NCBI GenBank assembly: GCA_965659415.1
Contig: CBFHVA010000014.1
Coordinates: forward strand, 1 to 64,000
DNA from: Phaeocystidibacter sp965659415
Lineage (GTDB): Bacteria > Bacteroidota > Bacteroidia > Flavobacteriales > Schleiferiaceae
Direction of reading: 5' to 3'
Length of the DNA: 64,000 nucleotides
Position numbers and translations under genes: made by a program. Below are positions 35,521 through 43,753 of this stretch, piece after piece; the stretch's first letter is position 1; each line of letters opens with the position of its first letter. The notes below the pieces were generated by a model. The model was not told where the DNA came from, made no database searches, and saw only the letters and a list, made by a program, of their open reading frames with translations.

Positions 35521-36398
35521 ATGCTTAAAACAAAACCTCATATCCTCTCCTCATTCTGGTAGGTCTGTGCGCCGTACTTCTGAGTTGCGAGCGCGATGTG
35601 CTCAATACCGTATCCAATAATAATGCTCCTGATGATCCGACCGATTCCTTTGAGCAACGAGATCAATACATCGAAAGATCGTACATAACACTTCTCGGAA
35701 GAAAGCCCGACTCTGCCGAGCACAGTGCGGGTAGGGTAATTATTGATGAGGATCCTCGAGACTCAACACTCCGATATCTATGGTTAAGCAGTGTGGTGAG
35801 TAACCGAGCAGCTTCTGTGAAACGCTGGGACGATATTCGATCTGAGTTGCTGGAAAGCGTAGATACCTTGCAAATTGCCGAGGCGATTCTTGCACTTGAA
35901 CTGACGCTACCCGGTTTGCCGCCCCTTCAGCAACAGCTCATCCAAGAGGAGATCGATGACCTTTATCGAATATTGTACGTTCCGGACAGCCTATATGCAT
36001 CGTCCTATTCCAATCTGGATGTACACAAATACTCGGTAGATAATCTGATTTATGATGACATCAATATGGGTGCGGAGAACTTCGTGGTATCTGTATTTGA
36101 TCACTTTTTATATCGATATCCAACACAGTATGACTTGGATGCAAGTAAGAATATGGTTGATGGTTTCAGGGATGTATTGTTTCTTCAATCCGGTGAGGGA
36201 AAACAAGATTTCATCAACATCTTCTTTAACTCCGATGGATATGCAGAAGGGCAGATTAGGTATGCCTATCTGAATTATTTATTCCGCGAACCCTCTTCTT
36301 CTGAAATGCAAACAGAAATGATGCGTTTTGCATTAGACCGAAACTTCATAGAGCTCCAAATTCGCGTATTATCAACGGATGATTTCTTTTTCCAATGA
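35521..36398 (+). pseudogene. Repeat-containing lipoprotein, frameshifted in its signal peptide
   Basis: From 35598 the frame is open to 36398 (266 codons) and contains three copies of a motif of the form x-LLxRxPxxxE (LLGRKPDSAE, FLYRYPTQYD, YLFREPSSSE). Upstream in the same frame a lipoprotein signal reads LLILVGLCAVLLSC, but no start codon precedes it before a TAA at 35526. The only good ATG (35521) is in another frame and gives MLKTKPHIL before a stop. The two halves join into a normal lipoprotein signal if two bases are removed or one added near 35541-35552, in the CT-rich stretch CCTCTCCTC. I infer a frameshift or a sequence error there. A GTG at 35598 could start a cytoplasmic product. 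Confidence 0.65.
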
Positions 36399-36877
36399 AA
36401 AAGATAATATACATAGCACTCGCCGGATTCATTTCCGTGGCCTGCAACAAAGTGGAAGTCAACGAGTACGAGGTGAACCCAGTTACGGTAAATTCAAACG
36501 GTGTAAGCAAGTCGCGACAAAAATCAGATTTACAGTTAATTAGCATTATGTTTAGCGATGTATTTGGACGTGCCATTTCACAAAATGAGCTCCAAATGCT
36601 GGCCAATACCTATAACTCATTAGGTGATAAGCAAGTGATCATCAACCGTTTCACTTGGCGATTCTTGAATGACCCATCTGCAGATCTTCCCGCCAATACT
36701 GAGCTAGTAAATAATCCGACGGAGGTTATCGAAACCTTGTTTGCCCGATATCTTTCGCGCCCTCCCGGAGAGATGGAAGTCTGGTACTATCAAAATTGGA
36801 TCGCGGATAACCCCGACTTAGAAGTAAAGCATTTGGCCTTTGTATTGTTAACGAGCGACGAATACAAATTCTACTGA
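36395..36877 (+). CDS. Small repeat lipoprotein of the DUF1501-like operon
   Basis: A 160-residue lipoprotein (lipobox VAC, cysteine at residue 17) overlapping the previous gene by 4 nt. It contains two copies of the same helical motif as its neighbour (VFGRAISQNELQM and YLSRPPGEMEV) and ends LLTSDEYKFY. These stretches recall the C-terminal repeats of planctomycete DUF1553 proteins, where R-x-P-x-x-x-E helices recur; that comparison is from memory and tentative. No lesion is seen in this gene. Confidence 0.6.
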   Translation: MKKIIYIALAGFISVACNKVEVNEYEVNPVTVNSNGVSKSRQKSDLQLISIMFSDVFGRAISQNELQMLANTYNSLGDKQVIINRFTWRFLNDPSADLPANTELVNNPTEVIETLFARYLSRPPGEMEVWYYQNWIADNPDLEVKHLAFVLLTSDEYKFY

Positions 36878-36879
36878 TT

Positions 36880-38181
36880 ATGAAGAGAAGAGACTTTATC
36901 AAAAAGGTAGGATTAACCTCGGTTGGCGTGCTGGGCGCTCCATACATATTGCCAAGCGGCATACTCTTCGCGGCAACCGGGTCGCGCAAGGTGAATCATG
37001 TTGTGTTTTACTTATTCGCAGGTGGGGTTCGCAATTGGGAGAGCGTTCAAAAAGCCGACGGTAATCTCATGCCTAATATGTTAAGTGGGAGTGAGTCCAT
37101 AACCTCTGACATTGCTGGATCAATGTCAGTATTACCTTCATCACCAGTTGCCTCTCCGCTTCAAACAGCGGGTACGCTATTCAGAGAGTTTAGATTTTCT
37201 GATGGCCCAACGGGACTTTATAACGGTCATACAACGGCCATCACTGGGCAGCACACCACTACGGCGCTCAACTTACGCGCTGCACCAGAGATACCTACCA
37301 TTTTTGAACTGTACAGGAAGCACAACAATTTTTCGGCCTCGGCGACGAATGCATGGTGGATTTCACATACTAATAATCTGTATCCTTTGCTGAGCTACAG
37401 CACGCACCCGAGCTACGGGGCGAAGTATGCAGCCAATCAGATTGCACCGACTGCACTGTTCTCTTCAGATGGTCTCAATACCCTGGGTGATAATTATACG
37501 ATTGATCCCGATGTAGCGGAAGAACTCGACAAGCTGCGCAATTTTTCAAATGCGCAATTTGATATGTCTTTTAATTCCGCTGCTGGTGTGGAGAATTCTT
37601 CTCAAGGAAGAGAGCAAATTCAAGCATTCATCAATAGAATGATTCAGGAAGCTCAATGCGGCCAGCATAACAACCCATGGAGCATTCTTAGTGGAATGAA
37701 TGGAGATATGCGGAATATATTTTACGCGGAACAGGTCCTTCAAGAGTTTAAACCCGAATTGACGGTGGTGAATATGTTCGGCGTTGACGTAGCCCATACC
37801 AACTTCACCGAGTATTGCAATAACCTGCGGCGGGCGGACGGGGCCGTGACGCATCTTTGGAATACCATACAGAATACACCTGGATTGGCGAATGATACGT
37901 TGCTGATCGTAGCCCCAGAAATTGGTAGGAATGCTAATCCAAATACCATAGTAGACGTAAACTGAAGGGCCGCCATCGATCATACAACGGACGATGCGGT
38001 ATCGAGAGAAATATTCTGTCTGGCCTTGGGGCCAGCAGGGGTTGTTGAACAGAACAAAGTGGTGAATCAAGATACGGGACAGAGTATCGATATTGTGCCT
38101 ACCATTGCCGATGCTCTTGGTTTTTTGCCAGACTCCAACGGTATTTTGCCAGGTAGAGTCCTTCAAGAGATTTACGCATGA
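36880..38181 (+). pseudogene. Tat-exported DUF1501-like protein, interrupted by TGA
   Basis: The frame opens with a twin-arginine signal (MKRRDFIKKVGLTSVGVLGA) and is intact for 361 codons, to a TGA at 37963-37965. Reading through it continues in the same frame as RAAIDHTTDDAVSREIFCLALGP, then SIDIVPTIADALGF, and ends at a TGA at 38179-38181 that overlaps the next ATG as ATGA. The intact protein was therefore 433 residues. The downstream part holds the conserved histidine-containing IDHTTDD segment, so loss of it would inactivate the protein. DUF1501 proteins are related to sulfatases/phosphatases and pair with cytochrome-like proteins in Planctomycetes. Confidence 0.75.
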
Positions 38182-39068
38182 GAAGGTTAATTCTATATTT
38201 TTTCTCCGTTCTGATGCTCATGATGACCAGCATGTGCAGTGTGGAAGAAGACCCTACACCTAATCCTTTTGGTGATGCTTCTGACAATATTGAAGATGGC
38301 GATACCATTGACCCAAGAACCATTGCTGGATTACATCGATATATTTTCGCCGTTAAGTTTGCAAACCCCACCTGTCATGATGGTTCTTTCGAGCCGGATT
38401 TTCGCACCGTTGAATCATCTTATCAAACCATGGTGTATCATCCGGTAACCAAGAATTCTGAAGACGAGCGATTCCGATTTAGAGTATACCCAAATAAGGC
38501 CGATTCCTCATGGTTGTAGGAGCGGTTGATTACGACCGATGACGTTATTGGCCGCATGCCTTTATACGCGCCGCAGCTCACAACAGAGGAAATTGGATGG
38601 GTGGTCGATTGGATCAACGATGGAGCCAGAGATGCTGATGGAATCCCGGCAAAATACCCTAACCAACTTCCCACCATTCAGGGGTTTGCCCTGTTTGACG
38701 CTCAGAATAATCGCATTGATACGACTAGGCTCAATGGAGCGGTATCTCCGATTGTGCTGCCAAACAACCAAGCGGTAACCATGTACGTCTTGGTTGAAGA
38801 TGATTCTACAGATTTCAATCAGCTTCAGGTTAATCAAGGTAAATTCTCCTATGCCGAGTTCAATTTCTCATCAGCCGTAACTAAGCAAGCGAGTCCATAT
38901 TTCGATGTGGCTTATCGGCTCAACTTTAATACCAACGAGTTTACACCTTGAGATACGGTGTGGTTCAGATATTTCGTGCAGGATACCGATAATCCTCAGG
39001 TTGTAGAGTTTCCAAATGACAACTCTCCATTCTATTTTCGAATCGTCTCATCATTCGTGGTCCAATGA
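38178..39068 (+). pseudogene. Cytochrome-like lipoprotein, interrupted by TAG and TGA
   Basis: A 296-codon frame with a lipoprotein signal (lipobox TSMC) that ends at 39066-39068 in an ATGA overlap with the next gene. It is broken by TAG at codon 114 (38517-38519) and TGA at codon 258 (38949-38951). The region NPTCHDGSFEPDFRT, then MVYHPVTKN and later GRMPLYAPQLTTEEI, looks like a planctomycete-type cytochrome c domain (PSCyt1-like). One cysteine that I would expect a few residues before TCH is Phe here (KFANPTCH). Without suppression no full protein can be made. Confidence 0.72.
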
Positions 39069-39499
39069 GAAATGTAGCTTTCATCATTTCGTCACTCCTT
39101 ATTTGGGGTTGTGCAGAGGATATAACTTTTGAAGCAACGCCACAGATTGAACTTGTAAGCATTGGTCCGTCCACGTTGATTGAGCTTCAAGATAGCATTC
39201 ATATTGTGGTGGCCTATGAAGATGGCGATGGTGATCTTGGCGAAAATGACCCAGAGGCCAAGAACTTTTTCATTCGAGATGAGCGCATCGATTTGACATA
39301 CGAATTTAGGATACAAGAACTCGTTCCAGGAGGTTCTGAAGTTCCCATTCGCGAACGATTGGAACTCACCCTACCAAACACAGTAATCACCAATGGTGGC
39401 AATTCTCAAACGGTGACATACAGAATATGGGTTGTGGATAGAGCGGGCCACGAGAGCAATCGAATTTCGGCAGGGACTATTACGGTTCAAGCTCCTTAG
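39065..39499 (+). CDS. Small lipoprotein, last gene of the DUF1501-like operon
   Basis: A 144-residue lipoprotein (lipobox WGC, cysteine near residue 16). The mature part includes YEDGDGDLGENDPEAKNFFIRDERIDLTY, an Asp-rich calcium-site-like turn within a beta-sandwich, common in Bacteroidota exported lipoproteins. It overlaps the preceding pseudogene by 4 nt and is itself intact. Expression may be reduced by polarity of the upstream stop codons. Confidence 0.6.
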   Translation: MRNVAFIISSLLIWGCAEDITFEATPQIELVSIGPSTLIELQDSIHIVVAYEDGDGDLGENDPEAKNFFIRDERIDLTYEFRIQELVPGGSEVPIRERLELTLPNTVITNGGNSQTVTYRIWVVDRAGHESNRISAGTITVQAP

Positions 39500-39636
39500 T
39501 CTTTTAGAGCCGTTGATTGGAAGGTTTCGGAATCATTCCAGCCTAAATGAGCTACCTAATTGTGCTAATCCTGAAGGTGGTGATCCTACTACCTGTTACT
39601 GTATTTCAACTTATTGTTTAGAATAGTCCACAGATT

Positions 39637-39666
39637 TTCGAGGAGGGCCAACAAGGTGTATCTTTG
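39637..39666 (+). promoter_or_regulatory. Promoter of icmF
   Basis: TTC at 39637-39639, a 19-nt spacer and TATCTTTG at 39659-39666 (exact -7 match) lie 23 nt ahead of the icmF ATG. The -33 triplet has one mismatch from TTG. Confidence 0.6.
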
Positions 39667-39689
39667 CGCAGCTACAGAAAATCCGACAG

Positions 39690-42600
39690 ATGGAATCGAT
39701 TAAGCCCTACAAGCCAAAACACAAAGTCCGTATAGTAACCGCCGCCTCTCTTTTCGATGGGCATGATGCCGCTATTAATATCATGCGTCGAATCATGCAA
39801 TCATCAGGTTGTGAGGTGATTCACTTGGGTCACGACCGCAGTGTAGAAGAAGTGGTGAATACGGCCATTCAAGAGGATGCCAATGCCATCGCAATGACGT
39901 CCTACCAAGGCGGACACACCGAGTACTTCAAGTACATGTACGACCTTTTGAAGGAGAAGGGGGCTAGTCATATCCGCATCTTTGGTGGAGGTGGAGGAAC
40001 TATTCTTCCGGAGGAGATTGAAGAACTACACGAGTACGGTATTACGCGAATTTACCATCCAGATGATGGTCGTTCGATGGGACTTCAGGGCATGATCAAC
40101 GATCTTATCGAAAAGTCGGATTACGCCATAGGTGAAACGTTGGAAGATGAGCTCGATAGAATGGAAAGTCAAGAGCCATTGGCATTGGCTCGATTGATTA
40201 GCGCAGCTGAGAATTTTCCAGAACAGAGCGCTAAGGCGTTCGATGAGATTCACAAAAGAGCGGAGAATACCCACATTCCCGTGCTTGGAATTACCGGAAC
40301 GGGAGGGGCAGGTAAGTCTTCCTTAGTAGATGAGTTGGTTCGTCGATTCATTCTGGACTTCGCTGATAAAAAGATTGCTGTTATTTCGGTAGACCCTAGT
40401 AAGCGAAAAACAGGAGGAGCCTTGTTGGGCGACCGAATTCGCATGAATGCGATTAACCATGAGCGCGTTTATATGCGTTCTCTAGCCACACGTCAGAGTA
40501 ATTTGGCCCTTTCCAAGCACGTGGCGGAGGCTGTTCAAGTGATGAAGGCGGCCCAGTTCGATTTGATTATTCTCGAAACTTCTGGCATCGGCCAGAGCGA
40601 CACGGAGATTTTAGATCATTCGGATGTTTCACTGTATGTGATGACGCCAGAATATGGAGCGGCAACGCAGTTGGAGAAAATTGACATGCTCGACTTTGCC
40701 GATCTCATCGCGCTCAACAAGTTTGACAAACGCGGTGCTTTGGATGCCCTGCGTGATGTCAAAAAGCAATATCAACGCAACCACAACTTGTGGGATAAAC
40801 AGCCTGACGATATGCCGGTCTTCGGTACGATTGCCTCGCAGTTTAATGACCCTGGAACCAACCAGCTCTATCGAGCCATCATGGATACGATTGTGGAGCG
40901 CACAGAGGTGAAGGAGTTGTCGTCTGAATTTGCGATGACGAAGGAAATGAGCGAGAAGGTCTATGTAATTCCACCTAATCGCACGCGCTATCTAAGTGAG
41001 ATTTCTGAGAACAATCGATCTTATGATGATTGGGTGGCTAAGCAAATTGAAGTTGCCGATAAGTTATACGGACTTGAGAGCAGTATCTCAACCATTAAGA
41101 CTAGCAACCTTGAGGATAAGGACCGCTTGGTAAAAGGCCTTGCTGAAGAATTCGAAACCGTAAAGCTCGATTTAGATCCGCACAATTGGGAAATCCTTCA
41201 GGGGTGGGAGCAAAAACGCCAGCGATACGAGGATGAGCTCTATACATTTAAGGTTCGAGATAAGGAAATCAATGTAAAAACCCACACGGAATCTCTTTCA
41301 CACAGCCAGATTCCTAAAGTGGTAACTCCTAGATATAAAAGCTGGGGAGATATTCTCAGATGGGTACTCCAAGAGAATGTGCCTGGCGAATTCCCATATA
41401 CATCTGGAATTTATCCATTCAAGAGAGAAGGGGAAGACCCAACTCGAATGTTTGCGGGAGAAGGTGGCCCGGAACGCACAAACCGTCGATTCCACTATGT
41501 GAGCCTTGACATGCCGGCGAAGCGTTTATCTACGGCCTTTGACTCCGTTACCCTATATGGCAATGACCCGGATCGCAGACCTGACATTTACGGCAAGATT
41601 GGTAACTCCGGTGTGAGCATCTGTTGCTTGGATGACGCTAAGAAGTTGTATTCTGGATTTGACTTAGCTGATCCCAAAACATCGGTATCCATGACCATCA
41701 ACGGTCCGGCTCCTATGCTGTTGAGTTTCTTCCTCAATGCTGCAGTAGATCAGCAATGTGAGAAATACATCGTCGAAAACGGACTTGAAGCTGAGGTTGA
41801 GAAGGTCAAGAAATCAAAATACGACGACCGAGGAATTGAACGTCCGCGATATAACGGAGATATCCCTGAGGGCAATGATGGATTGGGACTTATGCTTCTC
41901 GGCGTCACGGGAGATGAAGTGCTTCCAGCTGAAGTTTATGCAAGGATAAAAGCAGATACGATTTCTGTAGTTCGAGGTACTGTTCAGGCGGACATCCTCA
42001 AAGAAGATCAAGCCCAGAATACCTGTATTTTCTCCACTGAATTCGCACTCCGATTAATGGGAGATGTTCAGAGTTACTTCATCCAGAATTCAGTAAGAAA
42101 TTTCTACTCAGTTTCTATTTCTGGATACCATATCGCGGAGGCGGGAGCCAACCCTATAACACAATTGGCCTTTACGCTTGCAAACGGATTTACGTATGTT
42201 GAGTATTACCTCAGTCGGGGGATGGACATCAATAAATTTGGTCCAAACTTGAGTTTCTTCTTCAGCAATGGGATTGATCCTGAATATGCAGTGATTGGTC
42301 GGGTAGCCAGAAGAATTTGGTCGAAGGCCTTGAAGATGAAGTACGGTGCGAATGCCCGTGCCCAGATGTTGAAGTATCACATTCAAACTTCGGGAAGATC
42401 ACTTCACGCGCAGGAAATTGATTTTAACGATATCCGTACGACACTTCAAGCGTTATATGCGATTTACGACAACTGTAACTCGCTGCATACCAATGCATAT
42501 GATGAAGCGATTACGACCCCTACGGAGGAGAGTGTACGTCGTGCGATGGCCATTCAATTGATCATCAACCGTGAATTGGGGTTAGCAAAGAATGAGAACC

Positions 42601-43073
42601 CAATCCAGGGTTCGTTTATCATCGAAGAGCTAACTGACCTAGTAGAAGAAGCCGTACTCACGGAGTTTGATCGCATTACAGAAAGAGGTGGTGTTCTCGG
42701 TGCCATGGAAACCATGTACCAACGAGGTAAAATTCAGGAGGAATCTTTGTATTACGAAACCCTGAAGCACAATGGCGATTATCCAATTATCGGTGTGAAT
42801 ACTTTCTTGAGTTCTAAAGGATCACCTACAGTGTTGCCGAAAGAGGTGATTCGCGCTACCCGCGATGAGAAAGAGTATCAAATTAGTATGCTTGGTAACT
42901 TGCACAATGCGAACACCGAAAGCGGGGAGGAGGCTCTTAAACAGGTTCAGTCTGCAGCTGTTAATAACGAGAATATTTTTGAAGTATTGATGGAAGCGGC
43001 CAAAACCTGTTCTTTGGGTCAGTTGACGAATGCCATGTTTGACGTGGGCGGTCAATACCGCCGAAATATGTGA
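39690..43073 (+). CDS. icmF: Fused isobutyryl-CoA mutase (adenosylcobalamin-dependent)
   Basis: A 1127-residue fusion. Residues about 1-145 are the cobalamin-binding domain (FDGHDAAINIMRR with H25, SYQGGH). Residues about 190-420 are a MeaB-like G-protein chaperone with P-loop GTGGAGKSS near residue 203 and NKFDKRG. The rest is the methylmalonyl-CoA-mutase-type barrel. This order is characteristic of IcmF, which interconverts isobutyryl-CoA and n-butyryl-CoA and in some members pivalyl-CoA/isovaleryl-CoA; substrate choice is inferred. The GTPase domain loads and protects the cofactor. Confidence 0.93.
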   Translation: MESIKPYKPKHKVRIVTAASLFDGHDAAINIMRRIMQSSGCEVIHLGHDRSVEEVVNTAIQEDANAIAMTSYQGGHTEYFKYMYDLLKEKGASHIRIFGGGGGTILPEEIEELHEYGITRIYHPDDGRSMGLQGMINDLIEKSDYAIGETLEDELDRMESQEPLALARLISAAENFPEQSAKAFDEIHKRAENTHIPVLGITGTGGAGKSSLVDELVRRFILDFADKKIAVISVDPSKRKTGGALLGDRIRMNAINHERVYMRSLATRQSNLALSKHVAEAVQVMKAAQFDLIILETSGIGQSDTEILDHSDVSLYVMTPEYGAATQLEKIDMLDFADLIALNKFDKRGALDALRDVKKQYQRNHNLWDKQPDDMPVFGTIASQFNDPGTNQLYRAIMDTIVERTEVKELSSEFAMTKEMSEKVYVIPPNRTRYLSEISENNRSYDDWVAKQIEVADKLYGLESSISTIKTSNLEDKDRLVKGLAEEFETVKLDLDPHNWEILQGWEQKRQRYEDELYTFKVRDKEINVKTHTESLSHSQIPKVVTPRYKSWGDILRWVLQENVPGEFPYTSGIYPFKREGEDPTRMFAGEGGPERTNRRFHYVSLDMPAKRLSTAFDSVTLYGNDPDRRPDIYGKIGNSGVSICCLDDAKKLYSGFDLADPKTSVSMTINGPAPMLLSFFLNAAVDQQCEKYIVENGLEAEVEKVKKSKYDDRGIERPRYNGDIPEGNDGLGLMLLGVTGDEVLPAEVYARIKADTISVVRGTVQADILKEDQAQNTCIFSTEFALRLMGDVQSYFIQNSVRNFYSVSISGYHIAEAGANPITQLAFTLANGFTYVEYYLSRGMDINKFGPNLSFFFSNGIDPEYAVIGRVARRIWSKALKMKYGANARAQMLKYHIQTSGRSLHAQEIDFNDIRTTLQALYAIYDNCNSLHTNAYDEAITTPTEESVRRAMAIQLIINRELGLAKNENPIQGSFIIEELTDLVEEAVLTEFDRITERGGVLGAMETMYQRGKIQEESLYYETLKHNGDYPIIGVNTFLSSKGSPTVLPKEVIRATRDEKEYQISMLGNLHNANTESGEEALKQVQSAAVNNENIFEVLMEAAKTCSLGQLTNAMFDVGGQYRRNM

Positions 43074-43129
43074 TTTAGGGACAAGTAAAGTGCGCTGATC
43101 TCCTCTTGTTCTGGTTAGATCAACTTTTT

Positions 43130-43141
43130 CGACGAACGTCG
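43130..43141. promoter_or_regulatory. Perfect inverted repeat upstream of H-NOX
   Basis: CGACG-AA-CGTCG is a perfect 12-bp dyad, 70 nt upstream of the H-NOX start. It could be an operator or chance. No exact -7 element is seen between it and the gene. Confidence 0.25.
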
Positions 43142-43210
43142 CCATAGTTGCGATGAATGATTTTGCAGATACTTAACTCTCTGGTTTTTTTATTAATACA
43201 TTTATTAGCC

Positions 43211-43753
43211 ATGAAAGGAGTTGTATTTGTAGAGTTACTTGAAATGCTTGAAGAGCGTTTCGGGCTTGAAGTTTCTGATAGAATCATAACAGACGCAGAG
43301 CTTCCCAATGGGGGTGCCTATACCTCTGTTGGGACCTATCCTCATGAAGAGGCGGTACGTATTTTAATAGCTACTCAAAGGGCTACAGATATTCCAATCC
43401 CCGAGTTATTAAGAGTCTTTGGACATCATCTATTTAAGGTATTCTACTCGGGATACCCTCAGTTTTTTAAGGGCATTGAACATCCTTTCGGTTTGCTTTC
43501 CAAAGTGGATGATTATATCCACATCGAGGTTCTGAAGCTTTATCCGGATGCCAAGTTGCCCAAGTTTGAGCACGAAGTGAATGACAATGTCATGCAACTC
43601 ACCTATACTTCTCCTCGCGAAATGAGTTCATTAGCATTAGGGCTTATCGAAGCAACGCGTGACCATTATGGCACGGATATACAGGTGGAGACGGCGAATC
43701 TCGATAAGACGGGTCAAAAGGTCCTTTTTACTCTAACCTCACAGAATGGTTGA
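43211..43753 (+). CDS. Heme NO-binding (H-NOX) sensor
   Basis: A 180-residue stand-alone H-NOX protein; the ATG at 43211 gives the family start MKGVVFVELLEMLEERFG. The proximal heme ligand is His104 in YIHIEVLKLYP, and the heme-propionate motif Y-x-S-x-R is YTSPR (residues 132-136). No distal tyrosine typical of oxygen-binding members is obvious, so a nitric-oxide sensor is likely. Its stop overlaps the next gene by 8 nt, coupling it to a hybrid histidine kinase that probably is its signalling partner. Confidence 0.93.
   Translation: MKGVVFVELLEMLEERFGLEVSDRIITDAELPNGGAYTSVGTYPHEEAVRILIATQRATDIPIPELLRVFGHHLFKVFYSGYPQFFKGIEHPFGLLSKVDDYIHIEVLKLYPDAKLPKFEHEVNDNVMQLTYTSPREMSSLALGLIEATRDHYGTDIQVETANLDKTGQKVLFTLTSQNG

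Noticed and set aside
36880..39068. Stop codons recoded as amino acids (for example TGA as glycine, as in some candidate phyla)
   Set aside because: TGA and TAG end many intact genes in this window at the expected length (for instance the DUF6702 gene with TGA and the cytochrome operon's own last gene with TAG). Recoding would extend those proteins abnormally, so loss of function or error is simpler.
39547..39621. Hydrophobic 24-residue peptide encoded after the broken operon
   Set aside because: It is entirely Val/Leu/Ile with no charged C-terminus and lies in another frame from the Cys-rich stretch at the same place. No ribosome-binding site or conservation can be shown.
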